A DNA stretch of 64,000 nucleotides. Origin: Pustulibacterium marinum (GTDB lineage: Bacteria > Bacteroidota > Bacteroidia > Flavobacteriales > Flavobacteriaceae). The position numbers and the translations under genes are program-made. The stretch lies in NCBI RefSeq assembly GCF_900116665.1, contig NZ_FPBK01000002.1, positions 302,360 to 366,359 of the forward strand, read 5' to 3'. Shown piece after piece: positions 8,348 through 15,111 of the stretch (position 1 is its first letter; each line of letters begins with the position of its first letter). The notes below the pieces were generated by a model. That model was not told the DNA's origin. It was given only the letters and a program-made list of their open reading frames with translations, and did no database searches.

Positions 8348-8710
8348 ATGAACACAACTTTATCTGAAAATAATATTGATATAAAACTCAAAGAACATTA
8401 CAAGCTTTATGTTTTGTTAAAAGACAAAATCATATTCGAATCTGAATTACAAAATAGCGGAATAAAATATTACGTAGACATAAATGAACAACCATCTATT
8501 GATGGCGGAATTAGATATTTCCTACTCGACACTGATGTGAAAAACGTTGACCGTATTATTATCGAAAACGGAATCGTGGCAAATACTGAATCTAATCTGA
8601 TTTCGGATTTTAGAGACGAAAAAAAGATAATGAAATTGTACGTTTCCATTGCTGGAGCAGTAATCGGAATTATAATTCTGATTGTGGTATTTGAAAAAAT
8701 AATTGGATAA
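8348..8710 (+). CDS. Cassette 5: small C-terminally anchored membrane protein, unknown function
   Basis: The 120-residue protein has a soluble N-terminal domain of about 95 residues containing SELQNSGIKYYVDINEQPSI and RYFLLDTDV, which recalls small regulatory or signal-transducing-protein-like domains (DUF2007-like style), and a final hydrophobic helix (YVSIAGAVIGIIILIVVF). No family is certain. The unit gives the clearest end match in the array: it begins TTAGGTGCA right after the repeat and ends TGCACCTAA just before the next, a perfect nine-base inverted match. The ATG is 9 bases after the repeat. Confidence 0.72.
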   Translation: MNTTLSENNIDIKLKEHYKLYVLLKDKIIFESELQNSGIKYYVDINEQPSIDGGIRYFLLDTDVKNVDRIIIENGIVANTESNLISDFRDEKKIMKLYVSIAGAVIGIIILIVVFEKIIG

Positions 8711-8747
8711 AAATTTGAACGAAATAATAAATACTGCACCTAAGCCG

Positions 8748-8878
8748 GTAACCATTACACAACCCCAATGTAATAGTTAGTGGTTGGTTTATACAAGTAG
8801 CTTTTGAGCGACTTTGTTTTTATGAATTGTAGTGAGCAGTATAAAAAATATGTATATTGTTCATGATATAAACGAGTT
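8748..8878 (+). repeat. Cassette repeat E (131 bp) with promoter
   Basis: Differs from copy D at about six positions. Two of them, AAGTAGC and GCGACTT in the second hairpin, extend pairing next to the loop. The -7-like element is TATATTG (8853-8859). The interval from AAG (8742-8744, in place of AAC) to GTT (8876-8878) is 137 bases. Confidence 0.94.
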
Positions 8879-8910
8879 AGCAACAATACTAAAACACAAT
8901 AAAATAAAAA

Positions 8911-9765
8911 ATGAAAGTATTTTTAAGTTGGTCTGGACAGACTAGTCACAAAGTGGCAACAATTTTAAGAGACTGGATTCCTTCAGTCATACAATCAGTT
9001 GTCCCTTATGTCTCATCAGAAGATATTGATAAAGGAACCAGATGGAGTACAGATATAGCCAAAGAACTAGAGGATTCAGCTTTTGGAATACTATGTGTAA
9101 CAAAAGACAATATTGATGCACCTTGGTTAACATTTGAAGCTGGAGCATTATCCAAGAAATTAGAAAAATCGTATGTAAGTCCATTTCTTTTTGATATAAA
9201 AAGAGCAGAAATTGACGGTCCTATTTTGCAATTTCAATCAACAGTTTTTGAAAAAGAGGACATAAAAAAATTATTAAAAACCATAAATAAAGCTTGTGGA
9301 GATGATAAACTATCCGATGAAAGATTTGAAAAATCATTTGAAGTATGGTATCCCAATTTAGAAAAGGAATTAACTGCTCTAAAAAAGAAAACTAAAGCAG
9401 AGGAAAATCCTGTAGAAGAAACGCCAGAGAATTTTAATCAACAAATGCTTGAAGAAATTCTGGAATTATCAAGAATAAACCAAAGAATTTTAAGAGACCC
9501 AGAATCAATTCTACCACCCGATTATCTAAGATATGCTTTAGAGAAATCTAAGTCAAATGAAAAAGATAATAGTTTATTAAGAGAAAAAGAAATTATTGCA
9601 CAAGAACTTAATCATTTAATATACAGACTAAAAGAACTTACCTTTAAATACAAGGAATTAGAAAAGCCAATCGACGAAGAGTTCGAAAATAACGTACACA
9701 GATTGACTAGTGTAATTGACCATTTGGAGTTTATAAATAGAAAAAGTAATCGATTAAGAAGATAA
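8911..9765 (+). CDS. Cassette 6: TIR-domain protein, probable NAD-cleaving defence effector
   Basis: Residues 1 to about 130 form a TIR domain: the opening MKVFLSWSG, EDIDKGTRW, and APWLTFEAGALSK, in which Glu76 sits where the catalytic glutamate of NAD-hydrolysing TIR domains lies. The remaining 150 residues are charged and mostly helical, with likely coiled coil between about 195 and 275, and may oligomerise or sense a trigger. Bacterial TIR proteins commonly act in anti-phage defence by depleting NAD or making signal nucleotides. No partner gene such as a Thoeris ThsA lies nearby, so a stand-alone effector is inferred. Its cassette ends match each other in 13 of 15 positions. Confidence 0.83.
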   Translation: MKVFLSWSGQTSHKVATILRDWIPSVIQSVVPYVSSEDIDKGTRWSTDIAKELEDSAFGILCVTKDNIDAPWLTFEAGALSKKLEKSYVSPFLFDIKRAEIDGPILQFQSTVFEKEDIKKLLKTINKACGDDKLSDERFEKSFEVWYPNLEKELTALKKKTKAEENPVEETPENFNQQMLEEILELSRINQRILRDPESILPPDYLRYALEKSKSNEKDNSLLREKEIIAQELNHLIYRLKELTFKYKELEKPIDEEFENNVHRLTSVIDHLEFINRKSNRLRR

Positions 9766-9777
9766 AGTACTGTTGCC

Positions 9778-9822
9778 AACAAAGATCTGAGTTAAAAACA
9801 AGCCTATTTAAGCTACGTTAGC
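9778..9822 (+). repeat. Truncated attC-like end of the array
   Basis: It begins AACAAAGATCTGA (9778-9790), identical to the start of the site after cassette 1, and reaches GTTAGC at 9817-9822 after only about 40 bases, so the middle seems to be missing. GC-richer chromosomal-style sequence resumes directly afterwards, so this is taken as the downstream border. Confidence 0.5.
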
Positions 9823-9836
9823 TATTACAAAACGGT

Positions 9837-10213
9837 ATGAAAAAGACCTATGCAATACAATTGAACAAGGTTACCATAGGAACCACTGTGTTTGCCTATG
9901 CAGATGTTTCTATGGGGGTTGTTTTTGGTACGGTGCTATTTCAGGATATCAATTCACCTTACGATTTTTTAAAAGAATATTGTCTTCAAAATGGAATTGG
10001 TATAGATGCCCATATCCCGAAGATAAATTTATAACCACACCCATCATTCCTGAACTTAAAGTTTTGGATGTCAATGGAACGGAATTACAAGGGTACGAAG
10101 CTCATTTTCTAGGGGTGGAAAGTGAGGTTTTTCAGCTACACTTAGTAGATATATCAGAGGATTTGATGCAATCGGAATTTAAACATCACTTTGATGCGTA
10201 TTACAAAAAATAG
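9837..10213 (+). pseudogene. Hypothetical gene split by a frameshift
   Basis: Two overlapping reading frames look like one protein. The first (from 9837, MKKTYAIQLNKVTIGTTVF) stops at 10034. The second, open across 9980-10213, continues as YPEDKFITTPIIPELKVLDV to the end AYYKK. Adding one base near GATGCCCATATCCC (about 10003-10018) would join them into a protein of about 126 residues. Either the gene is inactive, the base call is wrong, or ribosomes shift frame. The product is small and soluble and no family is recognised. It sits just outside the cassette array and has the composition of the flanking chromosome. Confidence 0.55.
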
Positions 10214-10388
10214 AAGAACTAAGCAGAACGCTATAAAATGTAAAGAGGTACATAGACGTTTTGTGATGGGTTGAGCGCTTCGTTTCCTTCAATATAAAAA
10301 ATACTTTTTGTAAGAAAAATATCCTTCAAAAGATGTGGAAGTTGTATATTTAGACAAACATTCATTATCATCACTACAAACGAAAGCT

Positions 10389-11072
10389 ATGAAAAGATTC
10401 CTTATTCTCGTATTTGTGTTCTTATTTCAAATTGTATCGGCACAAAACAATGCTGCAACGGTGCGTTACAAGATTACAGTAAACAAAGATTCCCTAAAAA
10501 ATGCTTCGGATGTGTATGTAAAAAGTATGGTGGAGCACAGCAGCCCTGTGTATGCTTTACTAGACTTTAATAAAACTGCGTCTCTGTACTTTTTAGAGGG
10601 AACGCTTTCAGAACTTTACAACGCACCCATCAACCTGGCCAAGAGCTTTGGAGGTAGTACTACCACGTACTATTACAATCAAGAAAGTAAAGAGTATTTA
10701 CGAGAATCTCATCTACAACCAGATCCTTTGATCATTAAAGGCGAACCTATTCACTGGACTATTTTGGAAAACGAGACCAAAATGATACAGGGATATTTGT
10801 GTGTGAAAGCTATAAGAGAAAGTGAACCAAAAGATGCGAGATTAAAAACAAAGTCGCGATTAGAAGCGTGGTTTTGTCCTGATATTCCCTTCAGTTTTGG
10901 TCCGGAACGCTTTCATGGTTTGCCGGGTTTGGTAGTACAGTGTAGCGGTAGTGTGGTTTCGTTTCAAATGGAAAAGATTACCTGGCATACCAAACCTTTA
11001 AAAATTGACAAACCAACCGGGAGCGAGGTACTTTCAGAAGAGGAATTTAGAGACCGGGTGGGTAGGTTTTAA
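10389..11072 (+). CDS. GLPGLI-family secreted protein
   Basis: The 227-residue product has a signal peptide (MKRFLILVFVFLFQIVSAQ) and carries the family signature FHGLPGLVVQ near residue 180, after a WFCPDIPFSFGPERF stretch. GLPGLI proteins (TIGR01200 family) are found almost only in Bacteroidota; their function is unknown and they are presumed periplasmic or surface exposed. The ATG at 10389 is preferred to the longer frame from 10335 because it gives a proper signal peptide. The C-terminus ends soon after the core domain, within the usual length range. Confidence 0.85.
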   Translation: MKRFLILVFVFLFQIVSAQNNAATVRYKITVNKDSLKNASDVYVKSMVEHSSPVYALLDFNKTASLYFLEGTLSELYNAPINLAKSFGGSTTTYYYNQESKEYLRESHLQPDPLIIKGEPIHWTILENETKMIQGYLCVKAIRESEPKDARLKTKSRLEAWFCPDIPFSFGPERFHGLPGLVVQCSGSVVSFQMEKITWHTKPLKIDKPTGSEVLSEEEFRDRVGRF

Positions 11073-11220
11073 TGAATGGGGCTTTTTTAAATGGAAGATT
11101 GCTTGAAGTTCAGGTACGAATTTTTTGAGAAGGGTAGCTTTCTTTCAAAGAGCACATCATTTCATAACATCATAGCGAGGATCCTTAATACTTCGGTAAC
11201 TTAGAAAACAGGGCAGGCAG

Positions 11221-11228
11221 TATTTTTG
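11221..11228 (+). promoter_or_regulatory. Predicted -7 box (TATTTTTG) of the regulator gene
   Basis: TATTTTTG matches the flavobacterial TANNTTTG consensus and ends only 7 bases before the ATG at 11236, so the transcript would be leaderless or nearly so. No good -33 TTG is seen at the right distance. Confidence 0.5.
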
Positions 11229-11235
11229 TAGATTC

Positions 11236-14200
11236 ATGAAAAACTACAGCCTCCATACCCTATTTTACTTTTTATTTCTGAGTGTACATGTGCTTTGTGC
11301 ACAACAAATGAAGTTTAAACCCCTTACTACCAAAGAAGGTCTTTCCAATAATTCTGTGAATGACATGATCAGCGATGCAGACGGTAGATTATGGATAGCC
11401 ACCTGGGACGGACTCAATGTTTATGACGGTGCTACTGTAACGGTTTTTAAACATCACCCTAGTGACAGTACAAGTTTATCCGGTAATGTAGTTTTAGGAT
11501 TGTTGAAAGATGCTACCCAACGTATTTGGGTACTTACGGATAACCAAACGGTTTCTTCCTATGAAGGCGATGGTATTTTTAAAGCTTATCATTTTTCCGA
11601 ACAACCAGATGCGCTGGCACTTACCAAAGACGGGCGTATTGCGGTAGCCATACAAGATGAGTTCCTAGTTTTAACCGCCAATGCATTTTTAAAGCATACG
11701 GCACAACAAATTCAAACAACGGATCATCTTGGGGTACTGAAACATTTTTTATTGCAGAAATATCCGGAATTGATCATCAACGATATATTTAAAGATTCCG
11801 AAGGTAATATTTGGTATGCTACCCGAAGAAACGGACTCTACATTATCCCCAATACCCCCAAAAATGTTAACAATCAGTTTATCGAGCATTACACCTACGA
11901 CCTGTATTCTCCTTACAGTTTTACTAGCAATGAAATAGAAAAGATCTATCAAGACGATTTTGGTAATATTTGGTTGGCTCATAAAGATGGAGGAGTGAGT
12001 ATGGCCTATAATGGAGCAGAACAGATCACTACTATTATTCCGCATCCTGTAAAGTTTCCGCATTTACCCAATGAAACCATTAGAGCCATTACCAAAGACA
12101 ACCAAAGCACCATTTGGTTGGGCTATTACACCAAAGGATTGTTCTACTACAGCGAACAAACGCATTGTTTTTTACCGTTTGAAATTAAAGAAGCAACCGA
12201 GAATGAAGACTGGAACCGCATTCGTAGTTTGTATACTGATGCAGAAGGAACCGTTTGGGCAGGAACATACAATGGGGTTATCAAAATAACGAAAAATGGG
12301 TATCAGTTGCTCAATGCCACAAACACACCCAATTTTCCCTACAATAGAAACTATGCATTTTGCGAAGATGACAAACATCTTTGGGTAGCTTGTTGGGGAG
12401 GTTTAGGAAAGCTAGATACAGAAACTGCTACATTCAAACGCTTTCCGCATCAAGAGGTATTGAATGATTATCATATTCGGTATGTGATCAAACAACAAGA
12501 CACCTTGGTACTGGCAACCGAAGCCAATGGAGTACTCTTTTTCACAGAGCAAGAAGGAATCATCAAACGCATTACTACTGCAGATGGCATTTTGGGAAAT
12601 AGTATTTACCGTATACATTTTGATACGCATACCGGCTATTACTGGATTGCTGCTTTGGGAGGTATTTCGGTGTATGCTACAGAAAAAGGAATCATTAAGA
12701 ATATTTCAGAAGCAGATGGATTACCTAGTCATATGGTCTATGGATTGCTTTCAAACGGTTCTAAAATGTGGATCAGTACTACCAAAGGAATAGCCACCAT
12801 AGATACGCATACGTATCAGGTATTTCAATTGCCAAAAGATCAAGGATGGCAGGCCGAAGAATTTTCCGAAGGCGCTTCGTATCAAGATCGAAAAGGGATG
12901 TTGTTCTTTGGTGGAATTAACGGACTTAGTTATTTTCAACCGGATGCCTATCATTATTCGCTAAAGCCACCCAAGTTGCATGTGGTCATTGATGGGAAAG
13001 AAAATTACACCCAACGACTGTCTAAAACCTATAGCCATAATTCGCTTTCGGTACAACTCACACCTGTGAGTTTTTCAGGAGTACATCCTGCTATTTATTA
13101 TCAATTAAAAGGCTTTGATACAGATTGGAAGTTATACAATGGTCAGGAACTGCTATACCATAACCTGAGTGCCGGAGATTATACGTTGCTAACGCGTATT
13201 GAAGGCGAGCAAGGTTCTGTGCACAACTATCTGGAATTGCATATAGGAAAACCGTTCTATCAAACTTCCTGGTTTTTTGTTTTGTGCTTACTGGTATTGG
13301 TAGGATTGGTTAGTGGTGTTATTGTCCGAAAAAATAGAACCGCCAAGCGCATTCAACGAGAGTTGGAAGAAAAAATCCGTGAGCGGACCGCCACGGTGGA
13401 AGATCAAAAAGCAACTTTGCAACGCACGAATGAAGAACTGGAAGCAAGGCATACCGAGTTGAATGTACAGAAAGAACAAATACTGGCATTGCACCACCAA
13501 TTAAAGAATAGAGATTTTGAGGTAGAAAAGTTTAAAACTTTTGTATTGAGTGGTTTTAAACCCAAGTTATCCAAGATTGTACAGGAGCTTCAAAAGGTAT
13601 CCACATCGGGGAAAAAAACAGAAATGGAACAAGAGCTATTTGCATTGATCCAAACAATTTCAGAATGGGATTATCTAGATCATGTACAGGCTTTAGGTGC
13701 AGTAGCCAATTCTCAAGTTCAATTTAAGAAGTTGATCAGGCGTATTTATGAGAATATTCAGCTTGGAAAAATCACCATAGAGGCAAAGTTTACCTATGAG
13801 ATCATGGCCGCTTCCGAACTTATTGCGATAGATGTACTACGCTTGAAATTGTTGTTTCAATATTTACTCAATGAAGTATTAAAGTACAGTGATTCCGCTT
13901 CAAAACTAACGGTAAGCACGGTATTGGAAGAAAAGGATATGATCATCACCCTGCAAAGCAATAGCGCCTTGTTACGGGAACAATGGGAAAACATCCAAGA
14001 TTATAGTCCGTATTACAAAGCATTTGAAACTTTACTGAAAGACCTTGCCGGCGTCATACAACAAACAACTTCAAAGGAATTATCCTTGACTATTACAATT
14101 CCTGTAGTCAACGTACAACAGCAAACGGAAGCATCGGGTGTTCTGCTTTTAAAGCATTTAGAACAGTCTGATGCACAACAGAAGCCTAGCATTTTGGTAT

Positions 14201-14943
14201 ACTGCGATGCCGATGATGTGGAACTGGTGCAGCATTTGCTAGAAAATACGTCTTATCAGTTGGTATTTGAACACGATGCCAATGCATTGCCAAGCGCTTT
14301 ACAGCAGATCAATGTAAAAGCGTTGGTAGTCTACAATGCCTTGTTTACTTCAGCATTGATACAGGTAATTTCTCAGCCTGCTTTTAAACAGTTACCAAGT
14401 TTATACATTGCAGAGCACATAGATCTGGAAATGGAAGAAAAGGTAATGGATCATGGGATGAGTGCTATTATTTATTTACCGGTACGCGCAGGGTTCATTG
14501 AAAAGAAAATTCAGTCGATCCTGCAACAACGCAAAAAAGTGTTCTCCGCTGGTGGTTATGATCTTCTATCAGATAGTGCTGCCACATCGGTCAACCTAAA
14601 CCCCAATGAAAAGTTAGTAAAGCAAGCACTGGAGTTGATTCGTAAAGAATTGGGGAATGCAGCTTTTAATATAGACATACTACATTCTACGCTGGATATT
14701 TCAAGAACCAAGTGCTACCGTATCTTTAAAGAAGTACTGCAACAATCACCCTCCGATGTGTTGATCAATCTACGTTTGCAAAAAGCGGAACAATTGCTAT
14801 TACATGATCGATTGAATATATCAGAAATCAGCTTTGAGTGTGGGTTTAATGATCCTAAATACTTCAGTAGGATGTTTAAAAAACATTTTGGCGCGAGCCC
14901 CAAGAGCTACAAACAGCAACAGCAAAATGAATTTCCTGTTTAA
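11236..14943 (+). CDS. Hybrid two-component-type regulator with degenerate phosphorelay domains
   Basis: The 1235-residue protein has, in order: a signal peptide (to CAQ, 23), two-component propeller repeats (about 25-570, with recurring WIAT and WLGY blades), a Y_Y_Y-like domain (about 580-665), one membrane helix (about 675-697), a coiled coil (about 700-760), a kinase-like region, a receiver-like region (984-1095) and an AraC-type DNA-binding domain (about 1125-1230). The usual HTCS residues are missing. The SHEFRTPL box reads SGFKPKLS around Gly773, no glycine boxes are seen in the ATPase region, the receiver Asp is Asn1034, and the receiver Lys is Val1083. It probably controls the adjacent susC/susD genes by direct conformational coupling instead of phosphate transfer; this is inference. 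Confidence 0.85.
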   Translation: MKNYSLHTLFYFLFLSVHVLCAQQMKFKPLTTKEGLSNNSVNDMISDADGRLWIATWDGLNVYDGATVTVFKHHPSDSTSLSGNVVLGLLKDATQRIWVLTDNQTVSSYEGDGIFKAYHFSEQPDALALTKDGRIAVAIQDEFLVLTANAFLKHTAQQIQTTDHLGVLKHFLLQKYPELIINDIFKDSEGNIWYATRRNGLYIIPNTPKNVNNQFIEHYTYDLYSPYSFTSNEIEKIYQDDFGNIWLAHKDGGVSMAYNGAEQITTIIPHPVKFPHLPNETIRAITKDNQSTIWLGYYTKGLFYYSEQTHCFLPFEIKEATENEDWNRIRSLYTDAEGTVWAGTYNGVIKITKNGYQLLNATNTPNFPYNRNYAFCEDDKHLWVACWGGLGKLDTETATFKRFPHQEVLNDYHIRYVIKQQDTLVLATEANGVLFFTEQEGIIKRITTADGILGNSIYRIHFDTHTGYYWIAALGGISVYATEKGIIKNISEADGLPSHMVYGLLSNGSKMWISTTKGIATIDTHTYQVFQLPKDQGWQAEEFSEGASYQDRKGMLFFGGINGLSYFQPDAYHYSLKPPKLHVVIDGKENYTQRLSKTYSHNSLSVQLTPVSFSGVHPAIYYQLKGFDTDWKLYNGQELLYHNLSAGDYTLLTRIEGEQGSVHNYLELHIGKPFYQTSWFFVLCLLVLVGLVSGVIVRKNRTAKRIQRELEEKIRERTATVEDQKATLQRTNEELEARHTELNVQKEQILALHHQLKNRDFEVEKFKTFVLSGFKPKLSKIVQELQKVSTSGKKTEMEQELFALIQTISEWDYLDHVQALGAVANSQVQFKKLIRRIYENIQLGKITIEAKFTYEIMAASELIAIDVLRLKLLFQYLLNEVLKYSDSASKLTVSTVLEEKDMIITLQSNSALLREQWENIQDYSPYYKAFETLLKDLAGVIQQTTSKELSLTITIPVVNVQQQTEASGVLLLKHLEQSDAQQKPSILVYCDADDVELVQHLLENTSYQLVFEHDANALPSALQQINVKALVVYNALFTSALIQVISQPAFKQLPSLYIAEHIDLEMEEKVMDHGMSAIIYLPVRAGFIEKKIQSILQQRKKVFSAGGYDLLSDSAATSVNLNPNEKLVKQALELIRKELGNAAFNIDILHSTLDISRTKCYRIFKEVLQQSPSDVLINLRLQKAEQLLLHDRLNISEISFECGFNDPKYFSRMFKKHFGASPKSYKQQQQNEFPV

Positions 14944-15111
14944 GGTGAGATTACTGCAATATTAAGCCAATGTTACTGCAACAAAAGTGAACGTTTTTGG
15001 TAGATAAAAGCCTCGTTTTTGCATCGAAACTACACCTTTCTGAAACAATAATCCAACACAAAACCTAGGGCTGACACTAGTTTAGCACCAAACCACAAAC
15101 ACATTTTTTAA

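Larger units (their letters stand above)
4818..9822 (+). mobile_element. Integrase-less integron-like gene cassette array (six genes)
   Basis: Six unrelated small genes, all on the + strand, are separated by 131-bp repeats that differ at only a few positions. Each unit starts at a GTT triplet and ends near an AAC triplet. The bases after its GTT are inverted-complementary to the bases around its AAC: unit 5 starts TTAGGTGCA and ends TGCACCTAA; unit 6 has 13 of 15 matching; units 2 and 3 have 7-9 matching. AAC-to-GTT distances are 140, 138, 138 and 137 bp. This is the arrangement expected of integron cassettes with attC sites. No integrase gene lies in the window, so it would be a CALIN-type cluster (cassettes without integrase). 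The structure is seen directly; the integron interpretation is inference. Confidence 0.65.

Noticed and set aside
8911-9765. Thoeris defence system
   Set aside because: Only a TIR protein is present. No ThsA-like (SIR2) partner lies next to it; the neighbour is a frameshifted unknown gene.
4818-9822. IS200/IS605-type or other insertion sequences as the cause of the 131-bp repeats
   Set aside because: No transposase frame lies in the array, and the matching ends differ from gene to gene instead of being a fixed terminal sequence.
11236-14943. Normal active hybrid histidine kinase
   Set aside because: The phospho-accepting His and Asp and the receiver Lys are all replaced, so it was described as a degenerate form.
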